The notes below the pieces were generated by a model that saw only the letters and a list, made by a program, of their open reading frames with translations, made no database searches and had not been told where the DNA came from. Source: Membranipora membranacea (lineage: Eukaryota > Bryozoa > Gymnolaemata > Cheilostomatida > Membraniporidae). From it: 60,000 bases of DNA. Positions 37,054 to 45,602 of this stretch are shown here, in pieces (positions within the stretch are counted from its first letter, which is position 1; the number at the start of each line of letters is the position of its first letter). The position numbers and the translations under genes are program-made. The DNA is taken from positions 10,328,062 through 10,388,061 of the forward strand of contig OU612074.1 in the NCBI GenBank assembly GCA_914767715.1, in the 5' to 3' direction.

Positions 37054-37289
37054 CGAGGGTAGACTTTCTTTGTGAGATCAGAATCTCGATCTGCAGTAAT
37101 GTGACATTGGTGGTTATTCTGTGAACTCAAGGAATACTTTGAAATTGTAGAACCTATTGGCGCTAGTTACTTATATCATCGGCTTCCAGATTGCTGCTGT
37201 AGATAGGTGAGTCTTTGCTTTGTTTTAAAAAGAAATATATTTGGGACTAAAACAGGTTGGCTTAGTTGTTTCAAGAATCTCTCCTGTTA

Positions 37290-37401
37290 GGTTTGACTTG
37301 GACCAAGTTTGGTCCATTTGCCTGCATTTGGAGTTGCTCCCATTCCACTGGTCACCCCGCAGGCTGCGGCGTGACCAGTGTAAGGGAGCAACTGGAAATC
37401 A
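37290..37401. mobile_element. foldback MITE family, copy 1
   Basis: The outer part (GGTCCATTTGCCTGCATTTG) leads into GGAGTTGCTCCC...CACTGGTCAC, mirrored by GTGACCAGTG...GGGAGCAACT. This family recurs at 39941, 40511, 43343, 51632, 53515 and 54251. It is short, non-coding and hairpin-forming. Confidence 0.7.
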
Positions 37402-37769
37402 GTCTCTCATCAAATTTTGATACCTGTTTAATGGAGGCTGATCTGTCTCGTTCCATCTGCTATACACTTAAACTATAAAACAGAACAACTTAACTCACCA
37501 ATGAATAGCTGGGCATCCCTGCTGTGCAACACCACTATTAAGATATCTGATAACCTCCAACTTGTGACCCTGACCTTTCCCTTGGGAAGACCCAGAAAAT
37601 TGAGTCTCCGTCTTGGCTAATATTATTCATATCGAACACTGCATAAGCAGTCTTGTTGTAGATATTTGCATTTGCATTTGCATCTGTATTTGGATTTATT
37701 TTTGCATCATGCTTGTGGAACAGTATTCCTTTTTTTATTTTGGAGACAAAATTGAGTTGTTTTGGTCCC

Positions 37770-38021
37770 ATCTCAATCAGTGTGCTAAAGGAGGGAACTC
37801 GACCAATCGGAAGACCACGTCTCCGCTACAAAGATGTCCTGAAGAGAGATCTGCGTGACTTCAACATCGACCCCACCTCCTGGACATCTGCCTGCTCGGA
37901 CCGTGTTTCATGGCGCTGCAATCTCCACGAGGGTGCCAAATGTGACCAAGCTGCCAACTTCGAGAAGCTCCAAAGAAGGCGAAACCGCCTTTCTACAACT
38001 GACTCATCCTCTTCCGCATAG
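37770..38021 (+). mobile_element. LINE ORF2 C-terminus
   Basis: The frame encodes GRPRLRYKDVLKRDLRDFNI, then SWTSACSDRVSWR and a basic/serine tail ending in TAG. The GRPxLRYKDVxKRD signature is the very common C-terminal end of LINE reverse-transcriptase polyproteins in aquatic invertebrates. The 5' part is lost. It ends 127 bp before the first recognised exon of gene C. Confidence 0.75.
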
Positions 38022-38148
38022 TCGGCAACGACTGAAAGCTGCTTGAACATGAACATCTCAATGAATGAACTCTTATACACAATTTTTGTTATAGTGGGTG
38101 TTGATTGGAGTATGATTGTGATTGTTGACCCTACTTTGTCATCTTTAG

Positions 38149-38216
38149 AAGAGAGGACCGAGGCTCAGAAAGTCGAATCAACGTTGTTTCACCACGGCCC
38201 CTGCCTCAGCAAAGGT
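38149..38216 (+). CDS. gene C, juxtamembrane (proline-rich) exon
   Basis: Acceptor ATCTTTAG, phase 2 in. The frame gives REDRGSESRINVVSPRPLPQQ, aligned to QINVFTTPPLPLQ of gene A and QINVFATRPLPQL of gene B. It is exactly 68 bp, as in B, and stays in phase with the next exon only if the second of two overlapping donors (T|GTGTGT) is used. The PRPLP core is an SH3-ligand type motif. No transmembrane or ectodomain exon was found upstream, where a LINE fragment sits. Confidence 0.6.
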
Positions 38217-38735
38217 GTGTGTTTTTTAAAAGTCATTCTTTCAGTTTCTAGGGTCTATGAGAATTTGCTAAAAAAGGCTTTGATAAAATGAACAGAAACT
38301 TGACGTAAAATTATTTCAGTGATAAAATACCAGATGTGTGGCCAGCCAGATCCTGAATCTGTAAGGTTGAAGATTCAGATACCAACAAGAGCGTAACAAC
38401 ATACATGGAGACACAAAGATGGTGGACAATAATTATATGAATCTATGTTAAACCACTAAATGAGTTTGTGCGTAATATTTTCAACTTTTGAAACCGATCT
38501 CCGAGAATCGCCTACTCTCCACTTAGGTATAAATCAGCCACACGCAACAAAGGAAGATAGTGCTCAAATGGCTTTACTTGGGGAATCATCTAAAACTTCC
38601 TTCAGCATGCCAGTCAACACTTGTGCTATTGAAACCCGAAAAGTCGTGATTTTTTTAATCAACAGAGGTTTGAAAACTAAGTTTTTCTGTCATTGTATTT
38701 CACATTGATAATTATTATTGTTTTCTCATTCTTAG

Positions 38736-39106
38736 CCTCAGACGCAGACACAGAAGCTGAGGACTATGACAGGCCGTCAGATGTCCCATATGAGTGGCCT
38801 TGTGCAGTGAGCATAACTCCAAAATACAACTCCTTGTCTCATGTTACAGAATGCTCCTACCATCTCCCTGGTGATCAGTACTACGAGGCAATCTCTAATA
38901 CTACAGAATACAGACGCTGTTCTGTAGCTAACATGGTCAGACATTACGTTGATATCAATAGCATCATTACTTTTGTGCGATATCTGTGTATATTTTTGTG
39001 TAACTGCACACACGAAGCACATATGGTAGCGCTATGCCGGTTTAGAATTGGTCATTTTTTCAAGCTGGAAAGATATATTCTGAACTTGAGGACAGTTAAC
39101 TATTGA
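38736..39106 (+). CDS. gene C, tyrosine-rich tail exon with stop-loss extension
   Basis: Acceptor TCATTCTTAG, phase 1 in. The exon encodes a tail paralogous to A (53655) and B (40948): Tyr-rich, with three YxxP motifs (YDRP, YEWP, YHLP), then the family block GDQYYEAISNTTEY and DINSIITFV. Where B ends TTTGTA-TGA, C reads TTTGTG-CGA, so the frame runs about 40 residues further (RYLCIFLCNCTHE...) to a stop at 39106. The extension has two Cys-rich hydrophobic patches and no known match. An ATTAAA follows near 39185. It could be a functional variant or a decaying copy. Confidence 0.65.
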
Positions 39107-40510
39107 TAGATTGGGACTCTTTTTCCATTTTTGTTAGAAGAGATACCTTGGCGCTATTATTGTTTTACATCTGGCTTATTGTCCATTAAATACAGCTAGC
39201 AAATTCATGTTGAGATGAACTAACACAAAGGTAGTTAGTTATCAGATAGCAAAAATAAAATTTAGTAATGACAACCGACAACTGGGCTGTCCCAAGTGTA
39301 TCCATCTCGCAGAAATGAATAGCCAGCTGCCTCCAATAGCAGCATTTGAATGTACCACTCCTGCTCATCGAAATGATTTGCAGGGTGGATGAACATCGCT
39401 CAGTTTCAAATCCAGGGTAAGGTAATCGTAGTCAATAAAATTCAAGTTGTCTTCTCTTGTTAAGGACGGTTATACAAAAATTCTCCAGGCCTTGAGCAAA
39501 GTCTCCATGATATTTATACTGAGAGAGCTTATCTAGTGAGAACCTGCTACCATGTGAGGTGATATAAGAGATTTAGAATATGAGAATTTCTTGTTCCTCA
39601 AGTTAAATTATCTTGGAACTGTAAAAGCGATTCCTATAAGTGTCTTTATATTCTTAGCCAGTCAATGCCTAATTCTCTTCGGAAAAAAAAGGAAAGGAAG
39701 TCAAAGGCTATGAGTGCTTGTGAACCTTAAATCTCTTGGCGGTTTGGTCCTAAACAGATTGCGACCGTGAGCCTTAGTAATTGCAAGAGTGTGGCTGAAC
39801 ACAACAAGCTCTAACAGTGAAATAATGACATGCGAACCAGGTAGTTTGATACAAAACACTCTGCCACACCGAACCAAACTCTGGAGTTGTCTTTATGCCT
39901 TCAGGAAAATTTAACTAGAGTAGCACATACAGGTGTATTCCGGATCAAGTTTCATCAAGGTCCATTTGACTGCATTTTCAGTTGCAAAAGGCGGCGGCGT
40001 GACCATTGGAGGGGAGCAACTCCAAGTGGAAGCAAATGAATCAAACATGATCTAACTAAATGTATGCGAATCAAATTGTTGATGAAGTTCGATGTGTTGA
40101 TAAAACATCCTCATTCCTCCCAATATCCTTTGGCGAAGTTTTGATTTCAGAGAATTAGAGCGGCGCAAAAGATGGGATGGAATTTTCCTTGTTTTGTTTC
40201 TTTTGCAATAAATTAACACCTTTTTATTAGGATTGAAATGTTGTCAATCATAAGTGTACATAAAAACGGCATTATGAGTCAGTCCGGATTGAAAGTTTAA
40301 ATTATTTTTGGCAAAAAAAGACATGTGTTGTATAATATTTATAAAGACCCAGTGCCTGGTTATTAAATCACACAGGCACCTATGATACAATCAAATTTTT
40401 ATCCTATGAGAATTCACCAGCTGTTTAAATATGCAGTTATCATTAATTTTTTACACCACCCCACACAAAAATCACTACCATGTGCGCTTGGTAATGGTAT
40501 GTGCTAGACA
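39107..40510. other. interval between the convergent genes C and B
   Basis: No exon is supported. It contains MITE copy 2 at 39941. Confidence 0.5.
39941..40046. mobile_element. foldback MITE family, copy 2
   Basis: GGTCCATTTGACTGCATTTT...GTTGC is followed by GTGACCATTGGAGGGGAGCAAC and a diverged outer arm. Same architecture as copy 1. Confidence 0.6.
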
Positions 40511-40644
40511 AAGTCCGATCAAGTCGTCATGCATTCAGAATTACTCCTCCCCCCTACCGCTAAGCCACAGGCAAAGAGCCTTTTCCTGTGGCTTATAAGA
40601 AGAGAGGAGCAATTCCGAATACAGGCAAACTGGATCAAACTTTA
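40511..40644. mobile_element. foldback MITE family, copy 3
   Basis: Near-complete copy. The left arm contains GCATTCAGAATTACTCCTCC and the right arm GGAGCAATTCCGAATACAGG followed by CAAACTGGATCAAACTT. An inner hairpin (TAAGCCACAGG / CCTGTGGCTTA) fills the centre. Confidence 0.7.
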
Positions 40645-40847
40645 TTTAGCCATGTGCAGCTACACCCGGTGGGTGGGTAATGGGGGAAAGCTTTATTCCC
40701 CCACCTACCAAACCAAGGTTGTTAAGACAGGCTAACCAAAACACGCACTGACATCATACAAATGTAACAATGCTGTTTATATCATCATAGTGTCTGTAAG
40801 CGTCAGCTTCACGCCCTGCTTTGTGTTCTGTAGTATCAGATATTGTC

Positions 40848-40948
40848 TCAGTACTGATCACCAGGGAGTTGGTAGAAGCTTTCTGGTACATGAGGCAACT
40901 CATATAAGATATCTGTTGGCATCTCGTAGAGCTCATTGTCTCCCTCAT
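40848..40948 (-). CDS. gene B, tail exon truncated by a 2-bp deletion
   Basis: Acceptor CTCTTTAACAG, phase 1. Thirty-three residues with three YxxP motifs (YEMP, YELP, YQLP), ending GDQY-TGA. The paralogs read TAC-TAC/TAT-GAx here, whereas B reads TAC-TGAG, so two bases are missing. Beyond the break the other frame continues ETISDTTE...DINSIVTFV to 40754, still well conserved, so the lesion is recent or a sequencing error. A minus-strand AATAAA lies at 40697-40692. Confidence 0.7.
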
Positions 40949-41276
40949 CTGTTAAAGAGATCGAGGAAAACAAGTATTTGATTATGAATATAAATAAGTT
41001 CAAAAATAAAAATAAATAAATTGTTTGTATTGCTGTATGCTATGGGTAGCATAAATAGATAGATTGTTGTAATCAATGCCAAGATTCTGTTTTGTACAGT
41101 TTATTCTATCAATAGTATTTTGAGCAGATACTGAAAGACAATAACTTTCGATGGTTTGAGGGTTTCAGAGTGTGGTCTTTGATAATAATGCGCAGGACGC
41201 ACAGAACGCAAAGAAAGCGAAGAACGTGCAGAACGAGAAATACACGCAGAATAAAAACCTCTGACAACACACATAC

Positions 41277-41344
41277 CTTTAAGCTGAGGCAGTGGTCGCG
41301 TTGCAAACACATTGATTTGGTTCTTCGAGTTTTTCTTCTTTCTC
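41277..41344 (-). CDS. gene B, juxtamembrane exon
   Basis: Acceptor CATTTTCAG, 68 bp, phase 2 in and 1 out, donor G|GTATGT. It encodes RKKKNSKNQINVFATRPLPQ plus LKG: a basic stop-transfer-like stretch followed by RPLPQL, close to the class I SH3 ligand RPLPxLP. Paralogous to exons at 52734 (A) and 38149 (C). Confidence 0.7.
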
Positions 41345-41407
41345 CTGAAAATGTTGAAGTATGTTTAGCTGACTGTTGTCATGAACATCTCTTAGTAGGG
41401 AGTTCCG

Positions 41408-41475
41408 GACACCCTAGCCTGTCTTGACAAGCTTTGTTTGAACAAAGCTTGTCAAGAGAGGCTAGGGACACCCTA
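41408..41475. repeat. near-perfect 56-nt palindrome flanked by 9-bp direct repeats
   Basis: Arms 41412-41438 and 41441-41467 pair at 26 of 27 positions around a 2-base loop (core CTTGACAAGCTTTGTT). The flanks carry the direct repeat GACACCCTA at 41408-41416 and 41467-41475, as if a palindromic insert had made a target duplication. It lies just upstream of the gene B juxtamembrane exon. Confidence 0.75.
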
Positions 41476-41660
41476 AACTATCAAACAAGCTCATGGTTAC
41501 AGTCTCTGATGAATTATGTTTTGTTTATCACTTCAGTCAGTAGTTTCACTTTGTAGTAATGTCAAATGTCATATATGTAAGCTACAACTTTATTGGTATT
41601 TTATTATTGTAAAGCCTCATTTCATTGGCCTACTCTAAGTATTCGTCTGCTTTCCTTTTC

Positions 41661-42307
41661 AGTCGTGTTTTGGATTTGAAACAAAGAAGTTGTTTCAGAT
41701 TAAGTTTAATTTCGACAAACTTGCTTGCTTAGAATATAAAAGTCAGCACAGTTAGATACAGCTCATACTTGCCAAGTCTCTCTATTAGGTGGGACCCTCC
41801 GGATTTCCACACCCGTTTCTACCCACTTCCCACCTTTTGTTTGTAATTCTCACTATTTCCTCCAGATTTGAGAGAAAACAGCCCTATTTAGTAATTATCC
41901 AATGTGGGTGTTGATACTGGACATTGACAAAGTAAGGGCATGTAAGTCCCAAGGGCCCATGTGCTGATGCTAAGTGTTTAAAGTATATTTCACCTCAGTT
42001 TGATATTTTAGTACTAGTACGAAGTACCATGAAATTATTTGGGATCAAATATTCGTTTTTAGCCCTTCCTAGTGGCTAGAAACGCTCTCAGAGCATCAGC
42101 GACCGGGGCTACATCACGACCCCGTTGGGGGCTCACACCGATCCGGTGCAGTATCGCTGTAGATTGGAAAATCCCACTTTTGGATTTAGATTACTTGGCA
42201 AGTTGTGTTTTAAGTGTGAAACAAAGAAGACGTTTTAGATTAAGTTTAATTTCCACAAACTTGTTTATTTAGAATATAAAAGTTAGCACAGTTAGATACA
42301 GCTCATA
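41661..42307. repeat. 107-bp direct repeat spaced by 540 bp
   Basis: 41661-41767 and 42201-42307 share long identical runs (GATTAAGTTTAATTT, GCACAGTTAGATACAGCTCA) with roughly 12% differences. The interval between contains a segment with GCATCAGCGACCGGGGC. It may be a solo pair of short terminal repeats or a segmental copy. Confidence 0.75.
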
Positions 42308-42533
42308 GTCAAGTTAGTGTTTTAAAGATAAGGGTACAGCAGTGGCTCAAAGCAATAGAGCCAAGCATAAGGCCAATAACCTTAACATGTATGCTGTGTT
42401 TCGTAGGGTGGCGATGGAGGAATGTGCTGTGGGATGAGAGAACAAAACTCCGTGTAGTGAATCGCGGGCTTGGTAATAAGCTCCATCGACCCGTACTTTT
42501 TTGGGATGGTGAGATGGCGCAATCGGTTAGACC

Positions 42534-42917
42534 CAGGGGCGTATATTCTAAAAAATTTCACTCTCTGACTTTTCAGAGATGAGCCGTAGGCGTGGCGGGG
42601 AGGGTGTGGGAGGGGCGCTTAAGCGCCCTCCCACCACAGAAATTTTTGCATATTGGTAGCAAAATAGTGCAAGCAGAGAGGTATTTCAATAGCTCACTGA
42701 GCTGTTGGGTACTTTCAGAAAACAACTCAATAGCAGAAGAAGATTATGGTAAAAATTCTCCAGTTATAAAGCACCCATTTGAAAAAAAACCGACCTTGAT
42801 GGGATTCGAACCCACAACAGTCTTATTAACAGTGATTATAAGGCGGACGCTCTACACACTGAGCTATTCAGCCACTCACGGAAATTTGTGGGCCGTGAGT
42901 GGTAATATACGCCACTG
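42534..42917. mobile_element. hAT-type MITE, 384 bp, with exact 8-bp target duplication
   Basis: The element starts CAGGGGCGTATATT and ends AATATACGCCACTG (13 of 14 inverted-repeat matches). It is flanked on both sides by GTTAGACC (42526-42533 and 42918-42925). CAG...CTG termini and an 8-bp duplication are the hAT signature. The subterminal hairpin GGGCGCTTAAGCGCCC is also present. There is no transposase frame. It contains a tRNA-Ile-like sequence on the minus strand. Confidence 0.85.
42792..42873 (-). pseudogene. tRNA-Ile(UAU)-like pseudogene inside the MITE
   Basis: On the minus strand: GGCTGAATAGCTCAGTGTGT (acceptor 5' strand, D arm), TCCGCCTTATAA (5' half of the anticodon stem and a loop with anticodon TAT) and GTGGGTTCGAATCCCAT (intact T arm). 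The 3' half of the anticodon stem and much of the acceptor pairing are lost, so this is a tRNA relic rather than a working tRNA. The A and B boxes still look usable by polymerase III. Confidence 0.6.
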
Positions 42918-43082
42918 GTTAGACCGCTTGCTATTCACTGCCAGGTATTGAGTGCCGCATGAGTGGTGGGTTCGAGTCCCACTGGGAAAGTTTTCGAAGG
43001 TTGATTATTCCTCAACTGCAAGTTGAAATGGACTACTTTGTGACACCGTGGTTTGGTTGGAATGTTTCATAAAGTCTCTTAC

Positions 43083-43301
43083 CGCTCACAACCATAAGAA
43101 TTCGTTTTGTAGAACTTAAATAGCTTCATATCAAACTGGTTTGGATTTTCGGTGCATGTTGTCTGCTGTTGTAGGTGATATGTGTATTTCTTATACCTCT
43201 TATGATACGTGCCAGAAGGACACTCATATTCACACGTGGCGTCAGTGACAAGAGGGTAGATGGGCCTTTCCCGGTCTGCACTAACATAATTCCCACCTCT
43301 C
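43083..43301 (-). CDS. gene B, IL-17-like ectodomain exon
   Basis: Acceptor TTTACTTGCAG, phase 2 in and out, donor CG|GTAAGA. About 73 residues: SADRERPIYPLVTDATCEYE, a CPSGTY segment, YTYHLQQQTTCTENPNQF and SYGCER. It is about half identical to the corresponding exon of A. The Dxx-R-P...A-x-C spacing and later lone cysteines resemble the IL-17 cystine-knot core. MITE copy 4 lies 42 bp upstream of the acceptor. Confidence 0.75.
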
Positions 43302-43342
43302 CTGCAAGTAAACGAATGAAAAGTTGCATGGAAACATTGGAA

Positions 43343-43415
43343 GTACAAGTTTGGTCCAATACAAGTTTGGTCCATTTGCCTGCATTCCAATTGCTCCCCT
43401 CCACTGGTCACATCG
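43343..43415. mobile_element. foldback MITE family, half copy 4
   Basis: CAAGTTTGGTCCATTTGCCT... followed by ATTGCTCCCCTCCACTGGTC; only the left arm is present. It lies immediately upstream of the acceptor of the gene B ectodomain exon. Confidence 0.6.
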
Positions 43416-45492
43416 CGATCTAGTGAATATTAGACAAATTATGATTCAATCTTGCAACTTTGCAGCTTTCAGTGGAGCTCAGCATAACATTATTACCACA
43501 CCCCATATGGCTTTACCCCACATGCATTTCACTATCTGGTTATATATTGAACTCATTGGGTTATGTAAAAAGTTGAAAAAAATGCTCTACAAAATGCAAT
43601 GTATGTCAATTAATGCATAGAATTCTTGACATTTCGCAAACCTAACGTGATTTCTCCTCACTGACAACTAAACCAACCACGCCCATTAGCTGGTGCTGAA
43701 AGATCAAGTTATATATCTTGCCTCTTTTTTACTAAGGTGCAGCAAATCATTAATTTATTTATTCTATATTTTTGAATTTTATAATAATTAATGCTACTGT
43801 TTTACATACCAATAAGATCTAGTATCAGATAAGTCTAGGGGACAGGAGATATGAAGCGAAAGAGATGATTTGAGTTTATCTATGCTCAAAGTAGAACTGA
43901 ACTGCGGCTTCTATTGGACAGATCCAGTAGCTGCAACTGGTGCTCAATATATGCGCCTATGTCAGCCGGTCTAGTTGCATTTTCAGAACAAGTGTCGTCT
44001 TCTATTGAAACACTGCAAAAAAAGTTGCACAAATAAAATATTGCTAATAAAAAAAGGTATTATGTTGCTATTTGAACCACACAAAAATGGACTACTGGGA
44101 ACTTTTTACGATGCGTTAGTAAAAATTATTTCTTCAAATGTCTATGACAAATTATAGCATGATATATTTCTAAAAATATAAAATTGTACTAATAAATCAT
44201 TGTACTTCTAAACTAAGCTAATGCCAAGAGCAGCAAATACAGTGGTTTGCATATGTGAAATTTCTTCGCATCTCCAACAGAAAACTTAGTGTTGTTGCAT
44301 CATAAGATAAAGCAACCAGCTCTTGTCAAAAGTTGCTTGATTTTTATTTATACCTTGTTAGCACGAGCAGGCATTACAAAGTGACTTTGAGTTTTAGAAA
44401 ACGATCGAAACAACCTTAAACCTCTCCCTTTACCAAATAGATTATTGCTATAGCTTCTAACTTTGCTTATCCCGACACCATTTCATTTGACATATATAGT
44501 GAAAAAGCTAACACTCACTCACCTAACTGCCACAACATTCAGGGAGCCGACGATACAAGTAGCTATCATCACTATACTCTAAAATATCAAAGGAAATCTA
44601 GAAATCACAGAATGAAACCCAATCGAATGAGAGAGTATCAACATGAAGGAGACTGATCAAATAGTGTACTCTACTTGACTTTTTCACTCGTCTTGTGTTC
44701 ATGGGTAAACAAACGACAAGTATGGTGTTATGAGAGTAAATGTACAGGTACCCATAGTACTCTAAGGGTACGGAAAGCAATTTTCCTTTTACATCAAGTC
44801 AACAGGATCTCGAACCTGGACGTGTGTTTTGGTTTTCTGGATGGCAGTTGATTTATGCAGGGTGTGGTTGGTTTTGGCTTTCGGAATTAGATGGTACTAT
44901 CGTAAATGGTCAACATAGTGAATGTGATCATCCTGATGTGCACCACAAACTGGACATGGGGTTCATAAGCTTATAATAGTCTTGTGAGATGGGACCTGAA
45001 CTGTCCACGGCATGTGATGGTGTTGATTGTGTACAGTAGAAGAGGTGTACGGAGGTTTTGCAATTTTGAACAGCTATTTGTATCAAGATTGAGCAAAAAC
45101 TTACATTATAGCATTTGGAGCAATTTTGAACGGTCCTGTTCTGGGCCTTGTGTGGCCTAAAGGGATCGGAGCGACATGATCAGGACTCATAGTGCCGAGC
45201 GCTGCACCAATGTTGGGCAGTTCATCAGCCCTCACATCACACTGTAGATATATCTAGAGCCTAGTCTAGATGGTTAGATTGTGCCAGTTGGTTTTGGCAC
45301 AGTCCAATTTTTCCTAGTTCGTACATCTTGAAGGGATTGTAGCGATGCCAAGCTCTCAGATTTAATGGAAAGGATTTTTTACAATCATGTTGTGAGAGCC
45401 TTGCTGCAGAAGTGCCTGATTGAAAAACTGTGGATGCTACAGATAATGGTATAGAAGTAATTTGCATCTTGGAAATTATCAAACACAAATAT

Positions 45493-45602
45493 GATGTAAA
45501 GACGATGTAAAGACGATGTAAAGACGATGTAAAGACGATGTAAAGACGATGTAAAGGCGATGTAAAAATGATGCCAAGGCGATGTCAAGACGATGTAAAG
45601 AC
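45493..45602. repeat. 11-bp minisatellite, ten units
   Basis: The unit GATGTAAAGAC is repeated ten times; the first five units are identical and the later ones vary by one to three bases. It produces spurious repeating open frames on the minus strand. Confidence 0.95.

Larger units (their letters stand above)
42497..43010 (+). mobile_element. tRNA-derived SINE interrupted by a hAT MITE
   Basis: GATGGCGCAATCGGTTAGAC at 42513 is a polymerase III A-box region. After the insert the element resumes with GTTAGACCGCTTGCTATTC and ends with the B box GGTTCGAGTCCCAC near 42970. Removing the insert restores a tRNA-Leu/Ser-like head of ordinary length. Confidence 0.65.
40848..43301 (-). pseudogene. gene B: IL-17-like/tyrosine-tail paralog with a frameshifted tail
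   Basis: Three exons are recognisable on the minus strand: 43301-43083 (cysteine-containing ectodomain), 41344-41277 (juxtamembrane, proline-rich) and 40948-40848 (tail). Phases (2/2, 2/1, 1) match gene A exactly. Two things suggest decay. First, the stalk/transmembrane exon expected between 43083 and 41344 was not found; that interval is filled by a SINE, a hAT MITE, a direct repeat and a palindrome. Second, a 2-bp loss after GDQY brings in TGA at 40850-40848; without it the frame would run to a TGA at 40754 matching A and C. B and A are divergently transcribed, so they may share a 5' region. A truncated secreted product is a possible alternative to a pseudogene. Confidence 0.6.

Noticed and set aside
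41101-41312. Hydrophobic minus-strand frame considered as the gene B transmembrane exon
   Set aside because: It lies downstream of the juxtamembrane exon, in the wrong order, and runs through that exon's donor in other frames.
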